DNA of 64,000 nucleotides from Aquipuribacter nitratireducens. Its GTDB lineage: Bacteria; Actinomycetota; Actinomycetes; Actinomycetales; JBBAYJ01. The stretch covers positions 186,001 to 250,000 of the forward strand of contig NZ_JBBEOG010000003.1 of the NCBI RefSeq assembly GCF_037860835.1, read 5' to 3'. The stretch's first letter is position 1, and the number at the start of each line of letters is the position of its first letter. The notes beneath the pieces were generated by a model. That model did not search any database. It was given only the letters and a program-made list of their open reading frames with translations, and was not told the origin of the DNA. Positions 50,953 to 59,757 of the stretch are shown here, one piece after another. A program made the translations under genes and the position numbers.

Positions 50953-51012
50953 AGCGTATAGGCGAATCTTCGGTCCGTCATGCACCAGACGACGGATGTT
51001 TGCGTCTACGCT
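50953..51012. promoter_or_regulatory. Mirror-image divergent kamA/kdd promoters with central inverted repeat
   Basis: Each strand carries TACGCT exactly 7 nt before a GTG start (kamA box 50958-50953, start 50945; kdd box 51007-51012, start 51020). Between them TCCGTC (50974-50979) and GACGGA (50991-50996) form an inverted repeat centred at the midpoint, where both -35 regions would lie. The interval is AT-richer than its surroundings. An Lrp-type operator is a fair guess. Confidence 0.6.
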
Positions 51013-51019
51013 GCCCTTC

Positions 51020-52081
51020 GTGCGTGAGATGACGGTTCCCGAGTCGCCGGTCGGGGCGCACCGCGTGCTCGAGCCCGCAGGCGTCCTGCCGCAGGCCGCC
51101 CAGCGCCTCGACACCGACCCCGCGCTGTGGCCCGGCGAGGTGCGCGTCCGCGTCGACCGTCTCAACCTCGACGCGGCGAGCGCCCACCAGCTGCGTCGGG
51201 CCGCCGACGGCGACCCCGACGCCGTCCGTCAGCAGGTGCTGGGGATCGTCCGCAGCCGCGGGAAGATGCACAACCCCGTGACCGGGTCCGGCGGCATGCT
51301 CCTCGGCACGGTCGAGGAGGTCGGCCCGCAGAGCCCGCTCGGGCTGCGCGTCGGACAGCGGGTCGCGACGCTCGTCAGCCTCACGCTCACCCCGCTCGCG
51401 CTGGGGGACGGGCTGGAGCGGTGGGACGGCCGCGGTGAGCAGGTCCCCACCAGCGGCCACGCGATCCTCTTCTCGCGCAGCATCGCGGCGGTCGTGCCCG
51501 ACGACCTGCCGGAGGAGACCGTGCTCGCGGTCATGGACGTGTGCGGAGCCCCGGCCCTCGTCGACCGGGTCGTCCGCGACCGGCTCGGGCGCGGGCTGCG
51601 CGCCGACGTCGCCGTCCTCGGGGCGGCCGGGAAGTCCGGTGCCCTGTCGCTCGCCGCGGCGCGGGCTGCCGGCGCGGGGCGGCTCGTCGGGCTCGTGCCG
51701 GTCGAGGAGGAGGCGACGCGCCTGCGCGCGTCCGGCCTGGCCGACGACGTCGTCCTCGCGGACGCCACCGACCCCCTGGCCGCGGCCGAGGCCGTCCGCG
51801 GGGCGCTCGACGGGCACGGCGCCGACGTCACGGTCGTCTGCGTCGACGTGCCCGGCTGCGAGCACGGCGCCGTCCTCGCGACCGACGACGGCGGCACGGT
51901 CGTCTTCTTCTCCATGGCGACGTCGTTCAGCGCCGCCGCCCTCGGCGCCGAGGGGCTCGCCGCCGACGTCACCATGCTCGTCGGCAACGGCTACACGCCC
52001 GGCCACGCGGAGCTCGCCCTCACGCTGTACCGGGACTCGGCGGGGGTGCAGCAGCTGCTCGGCGCGAGGATGGGCGCATGA
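51020..52081 (+). CDS. kdd: L-erythro-3,5-diaminohexanoate dehydrogenase
   Basis: NAD(P)-dependent enzyme that oxidatively deaminates 3,5-diaminohexanoate to 5-amino-3-oxohexanoate. 353 residues. Family landmarks are GAHRVLEPAGVLPQAAQRLD, RGKMHNPVTGSGGMLLGTVEEVG, ATLVSLTLTPL, SGHAILFSRSIAAVVPDDLPE and the Rossmann-like VAVLGAAGKSGALSLAAARAAG. GTG 51020 is set by TACGCT 7 nt upstream, not the longer ATG at 50996. Its stop overlaps the amidohydrolase start by 4 nt (ATGA). Confidence 0.9.
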   Translation: MREMTVPESPVGAHRVLEPAGVLPQAAQRLDTDPALWPGEVRVRVDRLNLDAASAHQLRRAADGDPDAVRQQVLGIVRSRGKMHNPVTGSGGMLLGTVEEVGPQSPLGLRVGQRVATLVSLTLTPLALGDGLERWDGRGEQVPTSGHAILFSRSIAAVVPDDLPEETVLAVMDVCGAPALVDRVVRDRLGRGLRADVAVLGAAGKSGALSLAAARAAGAGRLVGLVPVEEEATRLRASGLADDVVLADATDPLAAAEAVRGALDGHGADVTVVCVDVPGCEHGAVLATDDGGTVVFFSMATSFSAAALGAEGLAADVTMLVGNGYTPGHAELALTLYRDSAGVQQLLGARMGA

Positions 52082-53754
52082 GCACAGCCACGAGGACGCT
52101 GTACCGCCACGGCGCCGTCTACAGCCCCGCCGACCCGTACGCCCAGGCCCTCCTCGTCGAGGACGGCACCGTCGCGTGGGTGGGCGGCGACGAGGCCGCG
52201 GACTCCCTCGCGGGTGGCCTGGGCGCGGACGACCGGGTCGTCGACCTCGCCGGTGCTCTCGTGACCCCGGCGTTCGTCGACGGCCACGTCCACTGCTTCG
52301 ACACCGGCCTGCTCGCCACCGGGGTCGACCTCACCGGTGTCCGGTCGGTGGGTGCGCTGCTCGACGCCGTGGCCGCCTTCGCCGCTGCGCACCCCGGCGA
52401 GCGGGTCCTCGGCCACGGCTGGGACGAGACCCTCCTCGCCGAGGGCCGACCGCCGACGTCGGAGGAGCTGGAGCGGGCGGCCCCGGGGGCGCTCGTCTAC
52501 CTCAGCCGGGTCGACGTCCACTCCGCGCTCGTCTCCCGCCGCCTCGTCGACGAGGCCGGAGCCGCCGGCCTGCCGGGCCACGACGGCAGCGCGCGCGTCG
52601 AGCGGGACGCCCACCACCTCACCCGCTCCCACGCGCGCGACGTCCCCGCCGGGGTGCGGGCCGCCGCCCACGAGGCCGCCCTGCGGGCCGCCCTCGCCGC
52701 CGGGATCGGCACGCTCCACGAGATGTCGGGGCCGTTCATCGGCGGTCCCGACGACCTGCGGGTGCTCGTCGGCGTCGCCGCGGAGGTCGGGGCGCGGGTC
52801 GTGCCGTACTGGGGCGAGGCCGCCACCGACGCCGACCACGCCCGCGCCCTCGTCGCCGGGCTCGGCCTGCCCGCGGGCGTCCGGCTCGCCGGCCTCGCCG
52901 GGGACCTCTCCGCCGACGGCTCCATCGGGTCGCGCACCGCCGCGTTCCGCGAGCCCTACGCCGACAACGACCCGGCGCACCCGACGCACGCCGGCCACGC
53001 GTACCTGTCCGCCGACGTCATGGCCGACCACCTCGTCGCGTGCGTCGGGGCAGGGGTGCAGCCGGGGTTCCACGTCATCGGCGACGCGGCCCTCGACACC
53101 GTGCTCGAGGCGCTCGACCGCGCTGCGGACCGGCTCGGGGGGGCGCGGCTCGCGACGTCGCGGGTGCGGCTGGAGCACGTCGAGACCGCCGACGACGCAC
53201 AGGTCGCCGCCCTCGCACGGCACGGCGTCGTCGCGAGCATGCAGCCGCTGTTCGACGCGCTGTGGGGCGGCGACGACAGCCTCTACGCCCGCAGGCTCGG
53301 GGCGCACCGCCGTCTCAACCGCGTCGGTGCCGTCGCCGCCGCCGGGATCCCGCTCGCCTTCGGCTCCGACTCCCCGGTCACGCCCCTCGACCCGTGGGGG
53401 ACCGTCGCGGCGGCGGCGTTCCACCACGACGAGGCCGAGCGGATCAGCGCCCGCGCCGCCTTCGCCGCGTCGACCCGTGGTGCGCACCGGGCGGCCTTCG
53501 ACGACCGCCACCTCGCCGACGCCGCCGGTGTCCTCGTGCCGGGCGCGCCCGCGGACCTCGCGGTGTGGGAGGCCGGCGAGCTCGTCGTCCAGGCGCCCGA
53601 CGACCGCATCCAGGCGTGGAGCACCGACCCCCGCTCCCGGGTGCCCGCCCTGCCCGACCTCGGCCCCGGGTCCCTACGGCCGCGGTGCCTGCGCACGGTC
53701 GTCGCGGGCCGGACCCGCCACGACACCGGCGAGCTCATCGAGGCGGGCGCATGA
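52078..53754 (+). CDS. Amidohydrolase family 3 (YtcJ-like) metal-dependent hydrolase
   Basis: 558 residues of the amidohydrolase superfamily, YtcJ/exoenzyme-regulatory type. The first metal site is DGHVHC, the second is in GFHVIGDAALD, LEHVE carries another His, and FGSDSPVTPLDPWG holds the catalytic Asp. These enzymes hydrolyse N-acyl or imide bonds of amines and amino acids. It is translationally coupled to kdd (ATGA overlap), suggesting use in lysine or lysine-derived substrate breakdown, although no amidohydrolase step is known in the classical route. Confidence 0.88.
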   Translation: MSTATRTLYRHGAVYSPADPYAQALLVEDGTVAWVGGDEAADSLAGGLGADDRVVDLAGALVTPAFVDGHVHCFDTGLLATGVDLTGVRSVGALLDAVAAFAAAHPGERVLGHGWDETLLAEGRPPTSEELERAAPGALVYLSRVDVHSALVSRRLVDEAGAAGLPGHDGSARVERDAHHLTRSHARDVPAGVRAAAHEAALRAALAAGIGTLHEMSGPFIGGPDDLRVLVGVAAEVGARVVPYWGEAATDADHARALVAGLGLPAGVRLAGLAGDLSADGSIGSRTAAFREPYADNDPAHPTHAGHAYLSADVMADHLVACVGAGVQPGFHVIGDAALDTVLEALDRAADRLGGARLATSRVRLEHVETADDAQVAALARHGVVASMQPLFDALWGGDDSLYARRLGAHRRLNRVGAVAAAGIPLAFGSDSPVTPLDPWGTVAAAAFHHDEAERISARAAFAASTRGAHRAAFDDRHLADAAGVLVPGAPADLAVWEAGELVVQAPDDRIQAWSTDPRSRVPALPDLGPGSLRPRCLRTVVAGRTRHDTGELIEAGA

Positions 53755-53777
53755 CCCGCCGGTGCCGTGGCGCTCGC

Positions 53778-54218
53778 TCACCCCAGCTGGCCGCGCAGCG
53801 CCCCCGCCGGGTAGGTGGCGTTGTGGAGGTTGACGTAGTAGCCCGCCGGGTCGCGGATGATCGCGAGGGCGAGGTCGCGGTCCACGGCGACGCACGCGCG
53901 CGCGGTGCCGTCGACGACCTGCGGCGCGAGGTTCACCACGACCGGGCCGGCCACGTCGGCCGTCCCGACGTGGATGTGGCCGGCGAGGACCGGGTCCACG
54001 TCGGCCACGGTGATCGTGTAGCAGACCTCGCCGCGGCCGGGGTTGATCGTGAGCCCGGCCGTCCCGGAGCCGTCGGGGTCGCCCGGTCCGGGCACCTCCG
54101 CGGCACCGAGGAGGTCGACGTCGAAGGGACGGCCGCCGGCGGCGGCGGGAGCGGACAGCGCGACAGCGGCGGCGGCCGCGGCGGCCGCGGCGGCCACGAG
54201 GGCGAGGGATCGGCGCAT
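53778..54218 (-). CDS. Secreted CHRD-domain protein
   Basis: 146 residues. Signal peptide (an unusually long Ala run after RRSLALVAA, cleaved near residue 27 at APAAAGG), then a CHRD domain: FDVDLLGAAEVPGPGDPDGSGTAGLTINPGRGEVCYTITVADVDPVLAGHIHVG, and YYVNLHNATYPAGALRGQLG at the end. CHRD domains occur in chordin and in many bacterial secreted proteins of unknown role. AGAAGGAGA lies upstream of the ATG. It is antisense between the amidohydrolase and kamD genes and so interrupts the lysine operon. Confidence 0.88.
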   Translation of the reverse strand: MRRSLALVAAAAAAAAAAVALSAPAAAGGRPFDVDLLGAAEVPGPGDPDGSGTAGLTINPGRGEVCYTITVADVDPVLAGHIHVGTADVAGPVVVNLAPQVVDGTARACVAVDRDLALAIIRDPAGYYVNLHNATYPAGALRGQLG

Positions 54219-54364
54219 GGGGGGGTCTCCTTCTGCGAAGGGGGCGTTGACGGCCCGGCGTCCTCGTCGGGCCGCGCGTCCCGAGCACGAGCGTCCTCCG
54301 TGCCGTCGTGGCGCGCCAGAGCCGCCCGCACCCCGTCCGCACCACCCGGAGCAGGAGCACGAGC

Positions 54365-55975
54365 GTGAACCCGTCCCCGCAGCGCCACCGCCCGCGTCTC
54401 GACCTCGACCCCACGGTGGTCGCGCACGCCCGCAGCCTCGCGGTGCGGGCCGCTGCGCCGGTCGTCGACCTCGCGCGCACCCGCACGACCGTCAGCGTGG
54501 AGCGAGCCGTGCTCCGGATGGCCGGGCTCGAGGGCGCCGACCCCGACGGCATCCCGTGGGCGAACCACCTCGTCGACGCGGTCCGCGCCGGCGTCGGGCT
54601 CGAGCAGGGCGTCGCCCTCCCGGTGTGGGACGCCCTCGCCCGCGGCGAGGCCCCCGACCTCACCCGCCTCGCGCAGCGCGCGGCGGCCGGCGCCGTCCGC
54701 TTCGACCTGCCCGGGGGCAGTGCGCGCCGGGACGCGCTCACGGGGGCGCGCGCGGCGGCGGCCGCCGGCGTCGCGCGCGTCGACGCGGCCCGCGCCGACC
54801 GCGACGAGCTCGTCGCCCGCATCGGCGACCCGCCGCAGCGGCCGTGGATCTACCTCATCGTCGCGACCGGCGACATCTACGAGGACGTGCCGCAGGCGCA
54901 GGCCGCCGCCCGCGCCGGGGCGGACGTCATCGCCGTCATCCGCTCGACCGGGCAGTCGCTGCTCGACTACGTGCCCGAGGGCGCGACCCGGGAGGGCTAC
55001 GCCGGGACGTACGCCACGGCGGAGAACTTCCGCATCATGCGGGCCGCTCTCGACGAGGTGTCGCACGAGGTCGGCCGCTACGTGCGGCTCACGAACTACG
55101 CGAGCGGCCTCTGCATGCCGGAGATCGCGACGCTCGCCGGTCTCAACCGCCTCGACATGATGCTCAACGACTCGATGTACGGGATCCTCTTCCGCGACAT
55201 CAACCCGCTGCGGACCTTCGTCGACCAACGCTTCTCCCGCCAGGTGCACGCCCGCGCCGGCATCATCATCAACACCGGCGAGGACAACTACCTCACGACC
55301 GCGGACGCCGTCGACGCCGCCCACACCGTCACGGTGTCGCAGCTGCTCAACGAGACGTTCGCCCACGAGGCCGGGCTGCCCGACCACCTGCTCGGTCTGG
55401 GCCACGCGTTCGAGATCGACCCGGAGGTGCCGGAGTCGTTCCGCCTCGAGCTCGCGCACGCCCTGCTCGCCCGGACCCTGTTCCCCGACGCGCCGCTCAA
55501 GTGGATGCCGCCCACCCGGCACATGACCGGGGACGTGTTCCGGGGCTACCTCCTCGACGGGTTCTTCAACCTCGTCGGGTCGATGACCGACCAGGACATC
55601 CTCCTCGTCGGGATGATGACGGAGGCCGTCGTGACGCCGTGGCTGTCCGACCGCGACCTCGCCCTGCAGAACGTCCGCTACGTCCAGCGCGCGGCGGGCC
55701 GGCTGGGGGAGGACTTCGTGCCCGCCCCCGACGGGCTCGTCGCGACCCGCGCCCGCCAGGTCCTCGGCGAGGCCGTCGACCTCCTCGAGCGCATCACGGC
55801 GACCGACGGCGGGCTGCTCGCCGCCATCGCGGAGGGGACCTTCGGCGGGATGCGCCGCCCGGCCGACGGCGGCCGTGGCCTCGACGGCGTCGTCGTGCGC
55901 GCCGACGACTACGTCAACCCCGTGTCGGACCTCCTCGAGGGCGGCGTGCCGGTGCACGAGGAGGTGCTCGCGTGA
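54365..55975 (+). CDS. kamD: Lysine 5,6-aminomutase alpha subunit
   Basis: 536 residues of the KamD family, the large catalytic subunit of the adenosylcobalamin/PLP enzyme that shifts the terminal amino group of beta-lysine to C5. Recognisable blocks are WIYLIVATGDIYEDVPQAQAAA, GADVIAVIRSTGQSLLDYVPEG, RLTNYASGLCMPEIA, MLNDSMYGILFRDINPLRTFVDQRFSR and FFNLVGSMTDQDILLVGMMTEA. The GTG start follows AGCAGGAG by 7 nt; the longer form from 54308 adds a basic leader with no family similarity. It is coupled to kamE through a 4-nt overlap. Confidence 0.95.
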   Translation: MNPSPQRHRPRLDLDPTVVAHARSLAVRAAAPVVDLARTRTTVSVERAVLRMAGLEGADPDGIPWANHLVDAVRAGVGLEQGVALPVWDALARGEAPDLTRLAQRAAAGAVRFDLPGGSARRDALTGARAAAAAGVARVDAARADRDELVARIGDPPQRPWIYLIVATGDIYEDVPQAQAAARAGADVIAVIRSTGQSLLDYVPEGATREGYAGTYATAENFRIMRAALDEVSHEVGRYVRLTNYASGLCMPEIATLAGLNRLDMMLNDSMYGILFRDINPLRTFVDQRFSRQVHARAGIIINTGEDNYLTTADAVDAAHTVTVSQLLNETFAHEAGLPDHLLGLGHAFEIDPEVPESFRLELAHALLARTLFPDAPLKWMPPTRHMTGDVFRGYLLDGFFNLVGSMTDQDILLVGMMTEAVVTPWLSDRDLALQNVRYVQRAAGRLGEDFVPAPDGLVATRARQVLGEAVDLLERITATDGGLLAAIAEGTFGGMRRPADGGRGLDGVVVRADDYVNPVSDLLEGGVPVHEEVLA

Positions 55976-56757
55976 GCGCGCTGCCCGAGGGCGTCCCGCC
56001 CGTGGTCCGCCCGTACGGCGACACGACGGGCGACGGCATGGTCCAGGTGTCGTTCACGCTGCCGCTCCCGCCGGGCAAGCGGGCGGAGGGCGCCGCGGCG
56101 CAGCTCGCGCGGCGCATGGGCATCGACCAGCCGATGGTGGTCCACGCCAAGGGGATCGGGGACCGGTACACGTTCTTCGTCGTCTATGGCCCCGTGTCGC
56201 ACGTCGTCGACGTCGCGGCCGTCGAGGTCGTCCAGCGCGAGTACCCGCTGCTCACGCCGAAGGAGACGAACGCCGCGATCCGCGACGCGCTCCAGCGCAA
56301 GCTCGTCGTGGTCGGAGCCTGCATCGGCACCGACGCCCACACCGTCGGCATCGACGCCATCCTCAACGTCAAGGGGTGGGCGGGGGAGAAGGGCCTCGAG
56401 TACTACCGCGAGATGAAGGTCGTGAACCTCGGCGCCCAGGTGTCGGTTCCCGACCTCGTCGAACGAGCCCGCGCCGAGCGGGCCGACGCCGTCCTCGTGA
56501 GCCAGGTCGTCACCCAGCGGGACGCCCACGTCCACAACACGACGACGATGTCCGCGGCGTTCCGGGAGGCGTTCCCCGCCACGCGCCGGCCCCTGCTCGT
56601 CGTCGGCGGACCGCGTTTCGACGAGACCGGCGCCGCGGCCCTCGGCGTCGACCGCGTCTTCGGTCGCGGCACCACCCCCGGCGAGGTCGCGAGCTACCTC
56701 GTCCACGCCGTCGCCGGGCGCTCGGGGGGCCCGGCAGGACAGGAGGCCCCCGCATGA
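55972..56757 (+). CDS. kamE: Lysine 5,6-aminomutase beta subunit
   Basis: 261 residues, the cobalamin-binding subunit. The D-x-H-x-x-G base-off B12 motif is in GTDAHTVGIDAILN (Asp121, His123, Gly126), and the following ILNVKGW contains the Lys (134) that forms the PLP Schiff base in characterised enzymes. The Rossmann-like domain continues with KVVNLGAQVSVPDLVERA and VVGGPRFDE. The GTG overlaps the kamD stop (GTGA), and the stop overlaps kal (ATGA), so three subunits and the lyase should be made together. Confidence 0.95.
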   Translation: MSALPEGVPPVVRPYGDTTGDGMVQVSFTLPLPPGKRAEGAAAQLARRMGIDQPMVVHAKGIGDRYTFFVVYGPVSHVVDVAAVEVVQREYPLLTPKETNAAIRDALQRKLVVVGACIGTDAHTVGIDAILNVKGWAGEKGLEYYREMKVVNLGAQVSVPDLVERARAERADAVLVSQVVTQRDAHVHNTTTMSAAFREAFPATRRPLLVVGGPRFDETGAAALGVDRVFGRGTTPGEVASYLVHAVAGRSGGPAGQEAPA

Positions 56758-57137
56758 GCGACCCCCGGGTCGGCACCACCGTCACCCACCGCCGCTACGT
56801 CCACCACGGCGACGCCCACTACGGCGGCGGGCTCGTCGACGGCGCGTTCTCGCTGAAGCTGTTCGGCGACGTCGCCACCGAGCTGTGCATCCGCACCGAC
56901 GGCGACGAGGGCCTGTTCGCCGGGTACGCCGAGGTCCGCTTCCTCGACGCGGTCCGCGCCGGCGACGTCCTCGAGGTGAGCGCCGAGCTCGTCCGCGTGG
57001 GCCGCCGCAGCCGCGAGGTGGCGTTCGAGGCGCGCGTCGTGTGCCGCGCGCGTCCCGAGGTGTCCCCGTCGGCGTCCGCGGCGCTCGACCCGCCGCTCGT
57101 CGTCACCCGCGCGACGGGCACGGTCGTCGTCCCGTGA
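56754..57137 (+). CDS. kal: 3-aminobutyryl-CoA ammonia-lyase-like hotdog protein
   Basis: 127 residues with a hotdog fold. The segment DAHYGGGLVDGAFSLKLFGDVATEL at about 20-44 and GDEGLFAGYAEVRFLDAVRAGDVLEVSAELVRVGRRSREVAFEARVV fit Kal, the enzyme that removes ammonia from 3-aminobutyryl-CoA to give crotonyl-CoA in lysine degradation. Its position after kamDE supports this against a thioesterase. Starts and ends overlap its neighbours by 4 nt. Confidence 0.88.
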   Translation: MSDPRVGTTVTHRRYVHHGDAHYGGGLVDGAFSLKLFGDVATELCIRTDGDEGLFAGYAEVRFLDAVRAGDVLEVSAELVRVGRRSREVAFEARVVCRARPEVSPSASAALDPPLVVTRATGTVVVP

Positions 57138-58030
57138 CGACCGTCGTGTGGGCCACGTGCGCCGAGCTGCCCGACGGGGACCCCGACGACCACCTCGCCC
57201 TGCCCGCGATGGCCGAGGTGGGGCTCGACGTCCGCTACCAGGTGTGGGACGACCCGTCGGCCGACTGGTCCGCGCCGACCGTCGTCCGCAGCACGTGGGA
57301 CTACGCGACGCGGCGCGAGGAGTTCCTCGCGTGGTCGGGGACGGTCCCGACGCTGTGGAACCCGGCCGATGTGCTGGCGTGGAGCACGGACAAGACGTAC
57401 CTCGACGAGCTGGCGGCGGCAGGTCTGCCCGTCGCGCCGTCCACCACGGTGCGTCCGGGGGAGCAGGACCGCCTCGACGACGTCGTCGCGGCCGCGCTCG
57501 CCGAGTCCGCGACGGTCGTCGTCAAGCCGACCGTGAGCGCCGGCAGCAAGGACACCCGCCGCCACGGTGACCCCCGTGCCGCCACCGACCACGCCGCCGA
57601 CCTGCTCCGCGCCGGCCGCCCGGTCCTCGTCCAGCCGTACCTCGAGGCCGTCGACACCGACGGGGAGACCGGCCTCGTGGTCGTCGACGGCGTCGTCTCC
57701 CACGTCTTCCGCAAGGGCCAGCTCCTCCACGCCGAGGCCGAGGCGACCCCCGGCCTCTACGCCGTCGAGGACATCCGCGCCCGCGAGGCCACACCGGCGC
57801 AGCGGCGCCTCGCGGCCGACGTGACGGCGTGGCTCGCCGCGCGCTTCCCCGCCCACGCGCCCCTGCTGTACGCCCGCGTCGACACGGTGCCGGGCCCCGA
57901 CGGCGAGCCGGTGCTGCTCGAGCTCGAGCTCACCGAGCCGTCGCTGTGGTTCGTCGCCGACGACAGCGGCGCCTCGACACGTGCCTGGGCGCGGGCGCTG
58001 GCCCAACGGGTGCGTACCCTTCCCGCGTGA
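57134..58030 (+). CDS. ATP-grasp domain protein of unknown substrate
   Basis: 298 residues with an ATP-grasp fold. RSTWDYATRREEFLAW and NPADVLAWSTDKTYLDELAAAGLPVAPSTTV lead into VVVKPTVSAGSKDTRRH (the grasp loop), then VQPYLEAVDTDGETGLVVVDGVVSHVFRKGQ and PVLLELELTEPSLWF with metal ligands. Related stand-alone actinobacterial proteins resemble amino-acid ligases and the DcsG ATP-grasp, but the substrate is unknown. It is translationally coupled to kal (GTGA overlap), so it may act on the amino-acid products of the lysine pathway. Its 3' end contains the lnt promoter. Confidence 0.85.
   Translation: MTTVVWATCAELPDGDPDDHLALPAMAEVGLDVRYQVWDDPSADWSAPTVVRSTWDYATRREEFLAWSGTVPTLWNPADVLAWSTDKTYLDELAAAGLPVAPSTTVRPGEQDRLDDVVAAALAESATVVVKPTVSAGSKDTRRHGDPRAATDHAADLLRAGRPVLVQPYLEAVDTDGETGLVVVDGVVSHVFRKGQLLHAEAEATPGLYAVEDIRAREATPAQRRLAADVTAWLAARFPAHAPLLYARVDTVPGPDGEPVLLELELTEPSLWFVADDSGASTRAWARALAQRVRTLPA
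58015..58020 (+). promoter_or_regulatory. -10 box for lnt inside the ATP-grasp gene
   Basis: TACCCT lies 6 nt before GTG 58027, within the last codons of the preceding gene, whose stop also overlaps the lnt start. lnt-ppm1 can thus be transcribed as a leaderless unit apart from the lysine genes. Confidence 0.6.
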
Positions 58031-59757
58031 GCGCGACGAGCACGACCGTGCCCGGCAGCGCCGCGGCCGCACCCGCGCCGGGACCCGTGCCGCGACCGAC
58101 GGTGCCGTGGCCGGTCGCCGTGCCCCTCGCGGTGGTGGCGGGCGTCCTGCTCGACACCGCCTTCCCCTCGGTCGGCGCGTGGCCCCTCGCCCTGCCGGCG
58201 GTGGCGGCCGGGCTCCTCGTCGCACGCGGCCGCGCGCTCGGGCCCGCCACGGGGTACGGGCTCCTGCTCGGCCTCGGGTTCATGCTCCCGCAGCTGCAGT
58301 GGAGCGGCATCTACGTCGGACCGCTGCCGTGGCTCGCGCTCGCGACGCTCGAGGGCGCGCTCCTCGGGCTGGCGGTGCCCGGCTGGGTGCTCGCGTGGCG
58401 CGTGGCCGAGGCCCGCGCCGGTCGGCTGCTGTGGAGCCTGCCGCTGCTCGCGGCCGCCGTGTGGGTCGCGGCGGAGGCCCTGCGGTCGCGGTGGCCCTTC
58501 GGGGGGTTCGGCTGGGGCCGGCTCGCGTTCTCCCAGGCCGACAGCCCGCTGCTGCCCGTCGCGGCGCTCGGCGGGGCGCCGCTGCTCGGGGGCGCCGTCG
58601 TGGCCGTCGCCGCCGCGCTGCTCGTCCTCGCACTCCTCGCGGCGCGCCGGCTCCCCGCCGGCCGGCGCGCCCTCGCCGGCGCCGTCGCGACGATCGTCGT
58701 CGTCGGCCTCGCCGTGCCCGCCGGCGCGGCGGCCGCCGGGAGCACGCTGCGCCCCCAGGACGGCACGGCGCGCATCGCCGCCGTCCAGGGGGACGTGCCG
58801 CAGGCGGGGCTCGACTTCAACGCCCAGCGCCGCGCGGTGCTCGACAACCACGTCGAGGGCACCCTCACCCTCGCCGCGCGCATCGAGGCCGGCGAGGTCG
58901 CACCCGTCGACCTCGTGCTGTGGCCGGAGAACGCCTCCGACATCGACCCGCTCGCGAACGCCGACGCGGCCGACGTCATCAGCGGGGCCACCGACGCCGT
59001 CGGGGTCCCCGTCCTCGTCGGCGCCGTCCTGCGCGGGCCGGGGGAGAACATCACGAACGCCATGCTCGTGTGGGAGCCCGGCACCGGCTTCCGGGCCGAG
59101 CCCGTCGGTCCCGCGGACGTCGAGCCGGCGGACCCCGACCCCGACCCGGACGAGGCGGGCTTCTACGTCAAGCGGTCCCTCGCGCCGTTCGGGGAGTACA
59201 TCCCCTACCGCGACTTCTTCCGCCGGTTCTCCCCGTTCGTCGACCAGGTCACGGACTTCGCCCCCGGCGACCGGTACGCCGCGCTCGGGATGGGTCCCGC
59301 CCTGGTGGGTCCCGCGATCTGCTTCGAGGTCGTCGACGACGACGTCATGCGCGGGCAGGTGGCGGCGGGCGCCGACCTCCTCGTCGTCCCGACGAACAAC
59401 GCGACGTTCGGTGACACCGACGAGAACCTCCAGCAGCTCGCGATGTCACGGGTCCGGGCCGTCGAGCACGGCCGGCAGCTCGTCCACATCAGCAACGTGG
59501 GGACGAGCGCGGTCGTCGACGTCGACGGCTCGACCGGTCGCCGGACCGGGACGTTCGAGCCCGACGTCCTCCTCGACGAGGTGCAGCTGCGCAGCGGCAG
59601 CACCCCGGCGACGCTGCTCGGCCTGGTGCCCGAGCTCGTCCTCGTCGCCGTCGCGCTGCTCCTCGTCCTCGCCCACGGCGTCGCCTCGCTCCAGCCGGCC
59701 CCCCGACGTGCCGAGACCGTGGGGGAGCCGGCCACCGGGGAGGGAGACGCACCGTGA
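58027..59757 (+). CDS. lnt: Apolipoprotein N-acyltransferase
   Basis: Adds the third acyl chain to lipoproteins at the membrane surface. 576 residues with about seven or eight membrane helices in the first 240, then a nitrilase-type domain. The catalytic triad is visible: Glu in LWPENASD (about 301), Lys in [16 protein letters not shown] (about 382) and Cys in [12 protein letters not shown] (about 432). A last helix lies near the C-terminus. In mycobacteria this domain is fused to Ppm1; here the genes are separate but overlap by 4 nt. GTG with TACCCT 6 nt upstream. Confidence 0.94.
   Translation: MSATSTTVPGSAAAAPAPGPVPRPTVPWPVAVPLAVVAGVLLDTAFPSVGAWPLALPAVAAGLLVARGRALGPATGYGLLLGLGFMLPQLQWSGIYVGPLPWLALATLEGALLGLAVPGWVLAWRVAEARAGRLLWSLPLLAAAVWVAAEALRSRWPFGGFGWGRLAFSQADSPLLPVAALGGAPLLGGAVVAVAAALLVLALLAARRLPAGRRALAGAVATIVVVGLAVPAGAAAAGSTLRPQDGTARIAAVQGDVPQAGLDFNAQRRAVLDNHVEGTLTLAARIEAGEVAPVDLVLWPENASDIDPLANADAADVISGATDAVGVPVLVGAVLRGPGENITNAMLVWEPGTGFRAEPVGPADVEPADPDPDPDEAGFYVKRSLAPFGEYIPYRDFFRRFSPFVDQVTDFAPGDRYAALGMGPALVGPAICFEVVDDDVMRGQVAAGADLLVVPTNNATFGDTDENLQQLAMSRVRAVEHGRQLVHISNVGTSAVVDVDGSTGRRTGTFEPDVLLDEVQLRSGSTPATLLGLVPELVLVAVALLLVLAHGVASLQPAPRRAETVGEPATGEGDAP

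Noticed and set aside
50946-50981. Longer kamA start at ATG 50981
   Set aside because: It would place the start inside the divergent promoter, upstream of a well-placed TACGCT box, and the extra residues have no family similarity.
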